From the NCBI RefSeq assembly GCF_003052295.1, contig NZ_QBLC01000005.1, positions 1-64,000 of the forward strand: DNA of 64,000 bases, read 5' to 3'. Shown in pieces: positions 34,157 through 47,325 of the stretch. The translations under genes and the position numbers were made by a program. Positions within the stretch are counted from its first letter, which is position 1; each line of letters begins with the position of its first letter. This stretch comes from Trichococcus paludicola (GTDB taxonomy: Bacteria; Bacillota; Bacilli; Lactobacillales; Aerococcaceae). The notes under the pieces are model-generated. The model was given only the letters and a program-made list of their open reading frames with translations. It made no database searches and was not told where the DNA came from.

Positions 34157-35029
34157 CTAAATATCGCCCATCTTCTTGTTGATCTGAACCATGCTCAACC
34201 GACCGGTATGCTCCAGCATGTATTCGTAGTTGGCTAAGTAATCTTTTTCGAAGATGCCGCTGTAGAAAAGATCGAGGATATAGCTGAAACCAGCGGAAGA
34301 AGCGAACTGACCGATTTTTGAATAGTACTTTTCCCAAGGCGGGATAAAGAAATTGTAGTCGCAAGCCTCGCTGAGACTGTTCTGGCCGAATGATGTGATG
34401 GAGATCGTCTTCGTTCCGCCGTAACGGCAAAGTTTGGCATCGCCTATCGTTTCGCGGGTTTCGCCGGTATAGGACAGCAGGATCGCCACATTTTCTTCAT
34501 TGGAACGGCTGGCATAATAGTCTTGTTCGCCTGGACCGCTGGCGACGATCACGCGTTTGCCGATGCGCATGCAGTGGTATTGGAATTCCTTGGCATGGGC
34601 GATCGTCGAATGGGAGCAGTAGACATTGATCGTTTCGGCCGCATCCAAGAGTGCGATTGCATTCTCCAACTGGTGGTAATCCAAAAGGCTTTTTGTTTCC
34701 GCAATGGCGGCTTCCTTCAAGGCTGCAATGTTGGTTGCAATCTTCTGCACTTTATCCCCGCTTTGGATTGGAAAATTGGCGTCCAATGTTTGGGCCGAGT
34801 GGGAGTCTGATTTCTGTTCCGTCAAGTACTTCAGTTTGAAATCATTGAATCCTTTGTATCCGAGCTTTTGGCAGACCCGGACGACGGTGGCGTTCGACGT
34901 AAAAGTATGCTTTGCCACCTGTAAAGTCGTCATATCGACGACGCTGTCAAAATTATTGATGAAATACTCCACTACCGCTTTTTCCGTTCCGGAAAAAGAT
35001 TCCGAAGCAAGCTTCGTCTGCAAGTCCAT
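34157..35029 (-). CDS. RpiR-family regulator of the beta-glucoside locus
   Basis: A 290-residue RpiR regulator: HTH_6 (about 1-75, QVAKHTFTSNATVVRVCQKLGYKGFNDFK) and SIS domain (about 115-260, INVYCSHSTIAHAKEFQYHC, VAILLSYTGETRETIGDA). The SIS domain binds a phosphorylated sugar. The start at 35029 (MDLQTKL) follows GAGGTG. It is divergent from three 6-phospho-beta-glucosidase genes and an EIIC, so it probably controls them in response to a 6-phospho-glucoside. Whether it activates or represses cannot be told. Confidence 0.88.
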   Translation of the reverse strand: MDLQTKLASESFSGTEKAVVEYFINNFDSVVDMTTLQVAKHTFTSNATVVRVCQKLGYKGFNDFKLKYLTEQKSDSHSAQTLDANFPIQSGDKVQKIATNIAALKEAAIAETKSLLDYHQLENAIALLDAAETINVYCSHSTIAHAKEFQYHCMRIGKRVIVASGPGEQDYYASRSNEENVAILLSYTGETRETIGDAKLCRYGGTKTISITSFGQNSLSEACDYNFFIPPWEKYYSKIGQFASSAGFSYILDLFYSGIFEKDYLANYEYMLEHTGRLSMVQINKKMGDI

Positions 35030-35103
35030 TCTGCTGTTCACCTCATTTAATATCATACGATCCGTAATGCCGTTACACGCAAACGGCAGGATAAAAACAA
35101 ATT

Positions 35104-35118
35104 ATGTAACCGCTTTCC
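35104..35118 (+). promoter_or_regulatory. cre-like site upstream of the first GH1 gene
   Basis: ATGTAACCGCTTTCC matches the cre consensus WTGNAANCGNWNNCW at all but the last base. It lies between the divergent RpiR and GH1 genes. A -10-like TATGAT is at about 35158-35163, with no clear -35. Confidence 0.6.
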
Positions 35119-35184
35119 AAATGCGTCCGGAAGTATATACGCCGGTTCTCTTAATGGTTATGATAGCATTAATAAAGGCTTTAG

Positions 35185-36606
<1,422 letters not shown>

Positions 36607-36659
36607 GACAGGTTGATCATAAGTAAGACAGCTTGGAACAGTTGAAGGAGGAATTTTAA

Positions 36660-37991
36660 ATGAGTTTCATGGACAAACTTAGCTCAGGGATCGATGTCGT
36701 CGCCGAAAAGGTCGAGGGGAACAAATATCTCCGCGCCATCAAGGATGCATTCACCGCCTACATGCCTTTCATCATCATCGGTTCGTTCGCATTGCTTTTC
36801 AATGTGCTGCTGACGAGCCCGACGACCGGACTTGCCCAATTCGCGCCGTTCAGCTTCCTGACCGCGTTGGCACCGGCATTCAGCACGATCAATTTCGCAA
36901 CGATGGACATCATGTCCCTGCTCATTCCTTTATTTTTAGCTTCTAATCTTGCAAAAAGCAATAATACGAACCCGTTGATTACAAGCGCGGTCGCATTGAT
37001 CGCATACGTCATTGTAGTTCCGCAATTCTTCACCACCACAGTCGATGGGGTGCAGCAGGCCGTCAAAGGTTTGCCGGCCACCAGCACCAACGCGTCCGGC
37101 CTGTTCATCGGCATGATCTTGACGATTTTGGTCGTCGAACTGTTCACGAAATTATCCAATGTGAATGCTTTGCGCATCAAAATGCCGCCGAGCGTTCCGG
37201 GCGGAATCGTTGCTTCCTTCAACGTGCTGTTGCCGATTTTTGTGACCTTGATCATCGTGGCACTTGCAGCTCAATTGTTCCTGAATACCACTGGCATGTA
37301 CATGAATGAATTTATCTACAAAATCGTGCAGGCACCGTTGGAAAGATTGGTCCAAAGCCCAGGCGGCATCATGCTTTTGGTTATCGTCAGCCAAGTCTTC
37401 TGGCTGGTGGGCATCCATGGCGGCTTGATCATTTCGCCGATCCGCAATCCGTTATTAATCGCTGCTTTGGCTAACAACATTGCAGCCGTCCAAGCCGGTG
37501 AGCCAGCTACGAATCCTGTCACAATGGGCTTCTGGATGTCCTTCATCGTTCCTGGGGGAGCCGGATTGACGTTGTCGCTGCTGATTGCCATTCTGATCGC
37601 TTCCAAACGGGATGACCACAAGGCCGTGGCTAAAGTATCCTTCATGCCCGGCTTATTCGGGATCAGCGAGCCTGTCGTTTTCGGTCTGCCATTAGTATTG
37701 AACCCGGTGTTTGCGATTCCGTTCGTCTTCGCATCCAGTATTGGAACGGCGATTGCGCTGTTCTTCAACCAGATTGGCTTCCTGCAGCCGAACACGGTCG
37801 ATGTGCCGTTCGGCCTTCCGCTTGGCGTAGGTGCTTTCCTTGGCTACGGCATCAACGGCGTCATCGTGCAGATGCTGATCATGGCCTTGGGAGTCGTGAT
37901 GTACATGCCGTTCGTCTTGGCTGCCAATAAAGTGACGGTTGCGGCGGAAGAAACAGAAACTGTAAGCCAAATTGCTACAGAAAAAATCTAA
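36660..37991 (+). CDS. celB: PTS lactose/cellobiose-type EIIC permease
   Basis: A 443-residue EIIC with about ten membrane helices and the conserved segment LFGISEPVVFGLPLVLNP used for sugar binding; HGGLIISPIRNP is also typical. It brings in and phosphorylates a beta-glucoside together with EIIA and EIIB, which are not encoded in this window and must come from elsewhere. It is flanked by two GH1 genes on the same strand with gaps of 53 and 36 bases. AAGGAGG marks the start. Confidence 0.93.
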   Translation: MSFMDKLSSGIDVVAEKVEGNKYLRAIKDAFTAYMPFIIIGSFALLFNVLLTSPTTGLAQFAPFSFLTALAPAFSTINFATMDIMSLLIPLFLASNLAKSNNTNPLITSAVALIAYVIVVPQFFTTTVDGVQQAVKGLPATSTNASGLFIGMILTILVVELFTKLSNVNALRIKMPPSVPGGIVASFNVLLPIFVTLIIVALAAQLFLNTTGMYMNEFIYKIVQAPLERLVQSPGGIMLLVIVSQVFWLVGIHGGLIISPIRNPLLIAALANNIAAVQAGEPATNPVTMGFWMSFIVPGGAGLTLSLLIAILIASKRDDHKAVAKVSFMPGLFGISEPVVFGLPLVLNPVFAIPFVFASSIGTAIALFFNQIGFLQPNTVDVPFGLPLGVGAFLGYGINGVIVQMLIMALGVVMYMPFVLAANKVTVAAEETETVSQIATEKI

Positions 37992-39503
<1,512 letters not shown>

Positions 39504-39527
39504 GGCAAGGAACAGAATATGCAGGGA

Positions 39528-39572
39528 AACCATATCGGGCGGAGTGATTGGCCAACCGATATGGTTTTTTTT
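39528..39572 (+). terminator. terminator of the GH1-EIIC-GH1 operon
   Basis: AACCATATCGG and CCGATATGGTT form an 11-base stem with a loop of about 16 bases, followed by a run of T. Confidence 0.88.
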
Positions 39573-39690
39573 GGCAGATTTGCAAAAATTGGCCATCTGC
39601 TTTGAGGAGCGTATAATTGAGTTAAGGAAACAATGCCATTGTACAACTGTAAAATCCGTCTGTTTTTGCCTGGAAAAGAGGGGAATCTTC

Positions 39691-40023
39691 ATGAAGTATC
39701 CAATTGTTCCAAAGACGCAGAAAGGAAAATGGGCAGTAGGTTTGTTTGTTGCCTTCCTGGTGCTAGGGATTGCAGGGAACCTGATTTCTAACTCTACAGG
39801 AAACACCATCGAATATCCCAATCCGATCAATAGCCCTTTGTTGGGGAGTGTGATCTATCTTGCCTTTACGGCAGCGATAGTGGCTTCGATAATGGGAATC
39901 CTGGCCGTAAAGAAGGATCATGAGCGCTCGATTCTGGTATTCCTGTTGATACCGATCGGCCTGTTCTTTTTTGTCGCCATCGTGGGTTTTTTGATTGCTA
40001 ATCTGATCGGCCCGCCGAATTGA
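39691..40023 (+). CDS. small membrane protein, three helices
   Basis: ATG at 39691 lies after AAAGAGGGG. The 110-residue product has three helices (about 15-33, 51-70, 82-104) separated by polar loops (LISNSTGNTIEYPNPINS; VKKDHERS). A much longer frame reaching back to 39388 overlaps the GH1 gene and the operon terminator and is rejected. No family recognised. Confidence 0.65.
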   Translation: MKYPIVPKTQKGKWAVGLFVAFLVLGIAGNLISNSTGNTIEYPNPINSPLLGSVIYLAFTAAIVASIMGILAVKKDHERSILVFLLIPIGLFFFVAIVGFLIANLIGPPN

Positions 40024-40034
40024 TAAGACAGGTA

Positions 40035-40061
40035 AGGCGCTCTTAACAGGGGCGCCTTTTT
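40035..40061 (+). terminator. terminator after the 110-residue membrane protein
   Basis: AGGCGC pairs with GCGCCT, followed by TTTTTG. Confidence 0.75.
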
Positions 40062-40121
40062 GTTTGGGGATGTGGATGCGCTTCGAACATGTGAGAAAAT
40101 CATTTTTCTCCGATTGCTCAA

Positions 40122-40247
40122 CTCCGATGAGCGGATGCTGGCCGGAGTTGGATGTCTTGCGGGGGTCTGCCCTCCGGCGAAGCCGCTGTGGTCGGAGGTG
40201 ATGATCTTTTTAGAGCCCTATCTCCGGCAGAGAGGGGTTCCCCGGAG
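40122..40247. repeat. palindromic repeat array, CTCCGG family, 3 units
   Basis: CTCCGATG, CTCCGGCG and CTCCGGCA start at 40122, 40172 and 40222, exactly 50 bases apart. Each is closed about 26 bases later by CCGGAG or TCGGAG. The intervening ~24 bases differ between units. Confidence 0.8.
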
Positions 40248-40307
40248 AAAAACAAGCTCGCCTATATTTTGCCTGAGAGTCCACAATAATTCGACTTCTT
40301 GTCTAAC

Positions 40308-40361
40308 AATATTTACATTGTCCATCCAAAAGTGTTAGTATTATTAATGTAACCGATGCCA
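40308..40361 (+). promoter_or_regulatory. promoter and cre site of the third GH1 gene
   Basis: ATGTAACCGATGCCA at 40347-40361 matches the cre consensus at every fixed position. It immediately follows AT-rich promoter-like sequence (TTTACA or TTGTCC as -35 and TAGTAT or TTATTA as -10, about 40308-40345), so CcpA binding would cover the start of transcription and repress. The gap otherwise holds a stem-like AAGCTTTTGC/GCAAAAGCTT-type stretch and no gene. Confidence 0.65.
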
Positions 40362-40445
40362 GGAAGATTCAAATGAATGGTAGCGGTTGCTGAAAGCTTT
40401 TGCATAAGCGAAAGCAATGAAACTGTATGTAACATTTTAGTATAA

Positions 40446-41897
<1,452 letters not shown>

Positions 41898-41948
41898 GGA
41901 CTAACCGGTTCGCTTGCTGACGCAAGCGGACATTGCACAAGACAATAA

Positions 41949-41993
41949 AAAGAGCAGCAGCGAGGCAAAAATGCCTCGTTGCTGCTCTTTTTT
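41949..41993 (+). terminator. strong terminator after the third GH1 gene
   Basis: AAGAGCAGCAGCGAGGCA and TGCCTCGTTGCTGCTCTT form a long stem followed by TTTTT. Confidence 0.93.
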
Positions 41994-42021
41994 GTGGTGT
42001 ACCCACTGTTGGGGTTGGCTT

Positions 42022-42195
42022 CTCCGGTGAGGGCCTGCTCATCGGAGTTGATGAATGAAACCTGATCGCCAACTCCTGCGAGGGCTTGTTCCCCGGAGGA
42101 GCCGGACGAAATCCAGTCGTCAACTCCGGCGAGGATCCGCTCACCGGAGTTGACGACTGAAACCGATCAGTCAGCTCCGATGAAGCTGCTTCTCC
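42022..42195. repeat. palindromic repeat array, CTCCGG family, 3-4 units
   Basis: Units start at 42022, 42073, 42124 and 42175, exactly 51 bases apart. The third unit is the cleanest: GTCGTCAACTCCGG (42116-42129) is the exact reverse complement of CCGGAGTTGACGAC (42144-42157). Spacers of units 1 and 3 are related (TTGAYGA-TGAAACC), so the whole unit, not only the palindrome, is repeated. The last unit runs into the stop of the response-regulator gene. Confidence 0.85.
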
Positions 42196-42875
42196 TATCT
42201 TTTCCGGTAAAAAGCGGTCGGCCTTCCGACCGTCCCGTATTCCAGCCGCATTTCGATGACCTGTTTGTCCTCCAGATAGCGCAGATACTTCCGGACCGAC
42301 ACATGGGAAAGATTCGCCAGACTGGTGATGTCGTTCACTGTGAAATCGCCTTTCTGTTGGTCGATGCAGGACATGATCATGGTCAGCGTCGAAGGGGTCA
42401 ACCCCTTGTCGATAGCGTCATCTTCCTTCTCTTCAGGGTGATTATCCAGCGATCGGAATTGATCCAACTGCTTTTGCGTAATTGGCTTACGAGTATTGAG
42501 CAGTTCCTGGCGCTGAATGAAAGCTTCGATGCTCTTCTCGAAGCGTTTGAACTGGAACGGTTTGAGGATGTAGTCGATGATGCCGCACTGCAGGCCGATG
42601 CGGATCGCTTCCTGTTCACCGGCTGCCGTGATCATGATCAGGTCGGCCGGGTAATCCCGTTTCCGCAGCGCCCGGATCAGATCCAAGCCGCTCTTCCCTT
42701 GGATGTTGACGTCGACCAGCAGCAAATCGTAAGTATGCTTGCTGGTCAAACGGATGGCCTCATCAAAGCTGCCGCAAGTCCCCGATACGATAAAGCCGGG
42801 TATTTTCTCCAGATAGCGACGATTGATGGACAGCACCATCGGATCGTCCTCCACAATCAATACATGATAGACCAT
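42195..42875 (-). CDS. maeR: CitB/DcuR-type response regulator (MaeR-like)
   Basis: A 226-residue regulator. The receiver domain has VEDDP at the N-terminus, phospho-Asp near residue 55 (LLLVDVNIQGKSGLDL) and Lys in LKPFQ. The C-terminal part has a winged-helix of the CitB type (TVNDITSLANLSHVSVRKYLRYLEDKQVIEMRL). Its start shares one base with the kinase stop. With the adjacent kinase it most likely activates the divergent malate genes maeP-maeE. The gene ends next to the palindromic repeat array. Confidence 0.9.
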   Translation of the reverse strand: MVYHVLIVEDDPMVLSINRRYLEKIPGFIVSGTCGSFDEAIRLTSKHTYDLLLVDVNIQGKSGLDLIRALRKRDYPADLIMITAAGEQEAIRIGLQCGIIDYILKPFQFKRFEKSIEAFIQRQELLNTRKPITQKQLDQFRSLDNHPEEKEDDAIDKGLTPSTLTMIMSCIDQQKGDFTVNDITSLANLSHVSVRKYLRYLEDKQVIEMRLEYGTVGRPTAFYRKR

Positions 42876-44476
42876 CAGTTTCCTTCCTTTCGGTACGCCG
42901 TCTTCAGAGAAATCTTAACCCGGCGCTCATTGCTTTCGATTTCCAGTTGTCCGTCCACTCTTTTCAGCAGTTGGGAAATGACCGGCGCGTGCAGTTCTTC
43001 CGTCAGCCGAACCTTCGTGGCGGGTTCCAGCTGCATTTCGTAAACGGTCTCCAACCGGTCGTTCCAGAAGCCGAAATGGATCTGCAGGTCATCGGCCAAC
43101 CGGTTTTCCAAAATGAATTGGTCCAGGAAACGGATGATGTTGATCCAGCACTGGACAGCCGTGTGATCGGTGGTCGGCGGCACATCCGGGTAGACTTCGA
43201 TCATGAACGGATAGTTCTGCTCGGTGAACTTGCTGCGCTCGCCGATCAGGAAGCCTGCGATGACGGGATTTTTGACCAGGAAAATCATGCGATGCGAAAA
43301 TTCCTGCTCCGGTTCGAGTATTTTGCTTAAGTAGTCGTTCAGTTCCTCATATTCCTCCAGATCCGCCAAACCGTAGATGACATGCAGTTTGTTCAGGAAG
43401 TCATGCGATTGTGTCTGCAGGGTGGTGGTGTAGGTGGCCGCGTTGAACAACTGATCCGTCAGCAGATAGAGCTCGGTGGCATCACGCATCAGGATGATCT
43501 GGCCGATGACTTTCTTAGAAACGGTGATCGGTGCGGTTGAAAGCAAATAGTCCACGCCGTCCTGATGATAAATCCGGTCGGTCGTTTTGTTTTGTCCGGT
43601 CAACAGCTTTAGGTCTTGCGCAACAGGCAACAGCGATTGGATGGGCATGCCGATGATGGTCTTGTCCACTTCCTCCCCACCATCCTCTCCATTCTCCGTT
43701 GTTCCATCCGATGAAAGCGGCCGGAACAACTTTTTGGCCTCCAGATTGGAAAGAACGACTCGGTTGTCCTTGTCGGTGACGATGATGGCATCTTTCGTGT
43801 TCTCCAGCATCGCATTGCGTTCTTCCAATAGCCGGGCTATCTCGATGGGCTCCAGGTTGTACATTTGGTTTTTGAGATGGAAAGCTGTGAAAATTGCTGC
43901 GGCAGCTCCGAACAGTAGGCTGACCGCGAAACTGACGGAGAAAGGCTGCATCGTTTTTTTGGCGATCGAAGTGAGCGTTGTCGTCTTGATGCCGATTGCG
44001 ACGACGCCGATTTCCACGTTTTCCGCATTGAAGACGGGGACAAAGGCGCGCAATGATTGGCCCAACGTACCTTGCGCGATTGAAGTCGTCTCCTGTCCCG
44101 AGAGGGCGGCTTCTTCATCGCCACCCTGGAAGGGGGCATTGATCTTTTCCGGATCGGGATGGGTCAGGCGGATGCGGTCCATCGTCATGACCACGACGAA
44201 GTCCAACTGGTAAGTTTCGGTTATCTGATTGGCATAGGTCTGCACTTCCGGATTGGTGGCTCCGTCGCTCAGCGTTTGGATCACCAACGGCTGTGCAGCC
44301 ACGATTTCGGCGATGGACAAGAGCTGTTCCTCTTCCTGCTTCTGCGTCGCTTCATAGATGCGGTTCGTCAGCAACAGGTACAGAACGCTGACCGTCAGAG
44401 CCACCGTCACCAATACCATGAGGGTGAGCTTTACCCATAAGCGCTGATTTTTCCATTTTTGCTTCAATTTGATCAT
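42875..44476 (-). CDS. maeK: CitA/DcuS-type sensor kinase (MaeK-like), degenerate ATPase domain
   Basis: A 533-residue sensor. Membrane helix 1 (about 15-35), an extracytoplasmic Cache/PAS-like domain (about 40-170, VVVMTMDRIRLTHPD), helix 2 near 185-205, then a PAS domain (about 220-340), and the H-box SHDFLNKLHVIYGLADL. Domains and context match malate sensor MaeK. The C-terminal region that should be the HATPase lacks a recognisable N-box Asn cluster (it reads HTAVQCWINIIRFLDQFILEN) and shows neither DxGxG nor GxGL motifs. It may be unable to bind ATP in the usual way. Confidence 0.85.
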   Translation of the reverse strand: MIKLKQKWKNQRLWVKLTLMVLVTVALTVSVLYLLLTNRIYEATQKQEEEQLLSIAEIVAAQPLVIQTLSDGATNPEVQTYANQITETYQLDFVVVMTMDRIRLTHPDPEKINAPFQGGDEEAALSGQETTSIAQGTLGQSLRAFVPVFNAENVEIGVVAIGIKTTTLTSIAKKTMQPFSVSFAVSLLFGAAAAIFTAFHLKNQMYNLEPIEIARLLEERNAMLENTKDAIIVTDKDNRVVLSNLEAKKLFRPLSSDGTTENGEDGGEEVDKTIIGMPIQSLLPVAQDLKLLTGQNKTTDRIYHQDGVDYLLSTAPITVSKKVIGQIILMRDATELYLLTDQLFNAATYTTTLQTQSHDFLNKLHVIYGLADLEEYEELNDYLSKILEPEQEFSHRMIFLVKNPVIAGFLIGERSKFTEQNYPFMIEVYPDVPPTTDHTAVQCWINIIRFLDQFILENRLADDLQIHFGFWNDRLETVYEMQLEPATKVRLTEELHAPVISQLLKRVDGQLEIESNERRVKISLKTAYRKEGN

Positions 44477-44535
44477 TCATCCATGTTCCCTTCCTATTAC
44501 ACAGCCATTATACCAAACGAAAAGTAGGCGTTCTC

Positions 44536-44631
44536 AATTTAATTAATTGAATAACACTTAAATTAATTAAATAATCTATTTTAAATCTGTAAGCGATAGC
44601 ATAATGAAACCATGTTAAAGAAAGCGCTTCA
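44536..44631. promoter_or_regulatory. MaeR-type AT-rich repeats and cre-like site before maeP
   Basis: The divergent gap holds AT-rich repeats: TTTAATTAATTGAATAA (about 44540-44555) and TTAAATTAATTAAATAA (about 44559-44575), of the kind bound by CitB-family regulators. A cre-like AAGAAAGCGCTTCAA (44617-44631) has the AAAGCGCTT core but two mismatches to the strict consensus. Together they suggest activation by malate through maeKR and carbon catabolite control. Confidence 0.55.
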
Positions 44632-44664
44632 AGATTGCGGTTAATCAAAAGGAGGAGAAGGAAA

Positions 44665-46008
44665 GTGAGAGACACGACAAAAGAATTGGAGCTTGAACAG
44701 CTCCCGGGCATTTCAGAGTTGACGGTTTTCGACAGATTCAAGAATGCGAAGGTAGGCGCGATTCCGTTGCCGACTTATCTCGTGATGTCAGCCATTATAA
44801 TAACTTCTGCGTATCTGGGCGAATTGCCCGTCAACATGCTGGGCGGTTTCGCAGTCATCTTGAGTTTGGGTTGGCTACTGGGTGGGATCGGTGCAAGCAT
44901 CCCGGGATTGAAGAATTTCGGGGGATCGGCCATCCTGTCGCTTATGGTGCCATCGATCATGGTATTCATGAATATATTCAATCAAAATACGCTGGATGCA
45001 GCGAACATGCTGATGAGGGAAGCAAACTTCCTGTATTTCTACATCGCCTGTCTTGTCTGCGGCAGTATTCTGGGGATGCACCGCAAGATTCTGGTGCAAG
45101 GTTTGATTCGGATGATCATCCCGATGGCAGTAGCGATGATCGCTGCATTGATCGTCGGAACTTCAATTGGAACTTTGTTGGGACTAGGTTTTGAGCATAC
45201 GCTTTTCTACATCGTGACACCGATCATCGCCGGCGGAATCGGCGAAGGCATCCTGCCGTTATCGCTTGGTTACAGCGCAATCACCGGCATCCCGAGTGGA
45301 GAATTGGTTGGACAATTGATTCCGGCAACAATCATCGGTAACTTCTTCGCGATCATCTGTTCCGGTATTTTGAATCGCCTAGGCGAAAAATATCCTGAGA
45401 AAAGCGGTAAGGGCCAATTGATCAAATTCGGTGGCGACGACGATATGGCTGATGCCATGCAGGAAGACAAGAGCCCGCTGGACATCAAATTGATGGGTGC
45501 TGGCGTGTTGACGGCCTGCACACTTTTCATCGCAGGTGGACTTTTGGAAAGACTTACGGGCTTCCCGGGTCCGGTTCTGATGATCCTGATTGCTGCAACT
45601 ATCAAATACTTGAGCCTGTTGCCTAAAGATGTTGAAAAAGGCTCAAAACAGCTGTACAAATTCGTTTCCGGCAACTTCACATTCCCGTTGATGGTCGGCT
45701 TGGGCTTGTTGTACATCCCGCTTAAAGACGTCGTCGGCATGCTTTCTTGGCAGTATTTCGTGGTCGTGATCTCAGTCGTGTTGACTGTAGTGCTAACTGG
45801 TTTCTTCGTCGGTGGGAAAATGAACATGAACCCGATCGAAGCAGCCATCGTAACGGCTTGCCAAAGCGGCATGGGCGGAACCGGCGATGTTGCCATCCTA
45901 TCGGCTTCGAACCGTATGAATCTGATGCCGTTTGCCCAAGTAGCTACCCGTTTGGGTGGAGCCATCACCGTCATTTCCATGACATCCTTATTGCGTTTCC
46001 TGTTCTAA
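44665..46008 (+). CDS. maeP: 2-hydroxycarboxylate (malate/citrate) transporter, MaeP-like
   Basis: A 447-residue 2HCT-family symporter. About eleven helices are present, with two Gly-rich re-entrant motifs: IIAGGIGEGILPLSLGYS and CQSGMGGTGDVAILSAS, the GGxG loops that define the family. It imports malate, citrate or related acids with protons or sodium. The start is a GTG at 44665 after GGAGGAGAAGG; a longer frame from 44635 would contain that site. The malic enzyme gene follows after 49 bases, forming the operon. Confidence 0.92.
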   Translation: MRDTTKELELEQLPGISELTVFDRFKNAKVGAIPLPTYLVMSAIIITSAYLGELPVNMLGGFAVILSLGWLLGGIGASIPGLKNFGGSAILSLMVPSIMVFMNIFNQNTLDAANMLMREANFLYFYIACLVCGSILGMHRKILVQGLIRMIIPMAVAMIAALIVGTSIGTLLGLGFEHTLFYIVTPIIAGGIGEGILPLSLGYSAITGIPSGELVGQLIPATIIGNFFAIICSGILNRLGEKYPEKSGKGQLIKFGGDDDMADAMQEDKSPLDIKLMGAGVLTACTLFIAGGLLERLTGFPGPVLMILIAATIKYLSLLPKDVEKGSKQLYKFVSGNFTFPLMVGLGLLYIPLKDVVGMLSWQYFVVVISVVLTVVLTGFFVGGKMNMNPIEAAIVTACQSGMGGTGDVAILSASNRMNLMPFAQVATRLGGAITVISMTSLLRFLF

Positions 46009-46057
46009 CAACATAAGAACCAAAAACTAAAACGAGAAGAAAGAGAGTGTGTTCATT

Positions 46058-47230
46058 ATGACAAATGTAAATGAAAAAGCATTGGCTATCAGCAAAAAAT
46101 TCGGCGGTAAATTGGAGGTCATCTCAAAAGTGCCGATTGAAACAATGGAAGATCTGAGCATCGCCTATACACCGGGCGTCGCTGCTGTCTGTATGGAAAT
46201 CGCGAACAACAAGGAATCCGTTTATACTTATACAACCAAGAAAAATTTGGTTGCCGTCGTAACGGATGGATCGGCTGTCCTGGGCTTGGGCAATATCGGA
46301 CCGGAAGCAGCCATTCCGGTTATGGAAGGCAAAGCGGCCTTGTTCAAACGCTTCGGGAATGTGGATGCCGTTCCGATTTCCTTGAATACGCAGGATGTTG
46401 AAGAAATCATCTCGCACGTTGCTGCCATCGCACCTTCTTTCGGCGGGATCAACCTGGAAGACATCAGCGCGCCTCGCTGTTTCGAAATCGAACGTCGCTT
46501 GAAAGAGATGTTGGACATTCCGGTCTTCCATGATGACCAACACGGGACCGCGATCATTGTGCTGGCTGCCCTTTACAATTCCTTGCGCCTGACAGGCAAA
46601 AAAATCGATGAGATTCAAGTGGTCGTCAATGGCGGCGGTGCTGCAGGGATCGCCATCAGCCAAATGTTCCTTTCCGCTGGCATCAAGAATCTGATGGTCG
46701 TGGATCGCACCGGCATCATTTCCGAAACCGATCCTGAATTGGCCGAACGCCATGTGGAAATCTCAAAAGTGACGAACCGCAGCTTCCGGACCGGCACTTT
46801 GGAGGATGCAGTTGTCGGGATGGACGTATTCGTCGGCGTATCCGCGCCGGGCGTCCTGAAGAAGGAATGGATCGCAACCATGAACGAAAAACCGGTCATC
46901 TTCGCGATGGCGAACCCGACACCGGAAATCTTCCCGGATGAAGCGAAAGCAGGCGGCGCCTATATCGTCGGCACCGGCCGCAGCGACTTCCCGAACCAAA
47001 TCAACAATGTGCTGGCATTCCCAGGGATCTTCCGCGGCGCCTTGGATGCCCGTGCCAAAGACATCACGATCGAAATGCAGCTTGCTGCAGCGCGCGGCAT
47101 CGCCAGCATCGTCAGCGATGAGGAACTGAACGTAGACTACATCATGCCGGATGTCTTCACTCCGGGCGTGGCTGACATCGTAGCCGCCAGCGTTATGAAC
47201 GCAGTCAAAAAAGAGGAAGTACTTGTTTAA
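46058..47230 (+). CDS. maeE: malic enzyme (oxaloacetate-decarboxylating), MaeE-like
   Basis: A 390-residue short bacterial malic enzyme. It has the YTPGVAAVCMEIA block, the metal/substrate segment FGGINLEDISAPRCFEIE followed by DDQHGTAI, and the NAD(P) site VVVNGGGAAGIAISQMF. It converts malate to pyruvate, CO2 and reduced cofactor, feeding fermentation. The ATG at 46058 follows AAGAGAGTG; a GTG at 46049 is an alternative. It is downstream of maeP and followed by a terminator, which gives a complete malate catabolic unit with maeKR. Confidence 0.93.
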   Translation: MTNVNEKALAISKKFGGKLEVISKVPIETMEDLSIAYTPGVAAVCMEIANNKESVYTYTTKKNLVAVVTDGSAVLGLGNIGPEAAIPVMEGKAALFKRFGNVDAVPISLNTQDVEEIISHVAAIAPSFGGINLEDISAPRCFEIERRLKEMLDIPVFHDDQHGTAIIVLAALYNSLRLTGKKIDEIQVVVNGGGAAGIAISQMFLSAGIKNLMVVDRTGIISETDPELAERHVEISKVTNRSFRTGTLEDAVVGMDVFVGVSAPGVLKKEWIATMNEKPVIFAMANPTPEIFPDEAKAGGAYIVGTGRSDFPNQINNVLAFPGIFRGALDARAKDITIEMQLAAARGIASIVSDEELNVDYIMPDVFTPGVADIVAASVMNAVKKEEVLV

Positions 47231-47247
47231 AGCATAAATGTAGAGGG

Positions 47248-47284
47248 AAGAAGGTGCCGATTAGCTTCGGTGCCTTCTTTTTTC
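47248..47284 (+). terminator. terminator of the maeP-maeE operon
   Basis: GAAGGTGCCGA and TCGGTGCCTTC-type arms form a stem (GAAGGCACCGA on the complementary side), followed by TTTTTT. Confidence 0.85.
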
Positions 47285-47325
47285 GCGGTTTCCGGTAATT
47301 TAGGGTGGGTTCGGAAGTCGGGAGT

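Noticed and set aside
42022..42195. CRISPR array (26-base repeats with 25-base spacers, period 51)
   Set aside because: Repeats differ at several positions, spacers of units 1 and 3 are related, units number only 3-4, similar arrays of other families are scattered, and no cas genes are present. The palindromic-repeat explanation fits better.
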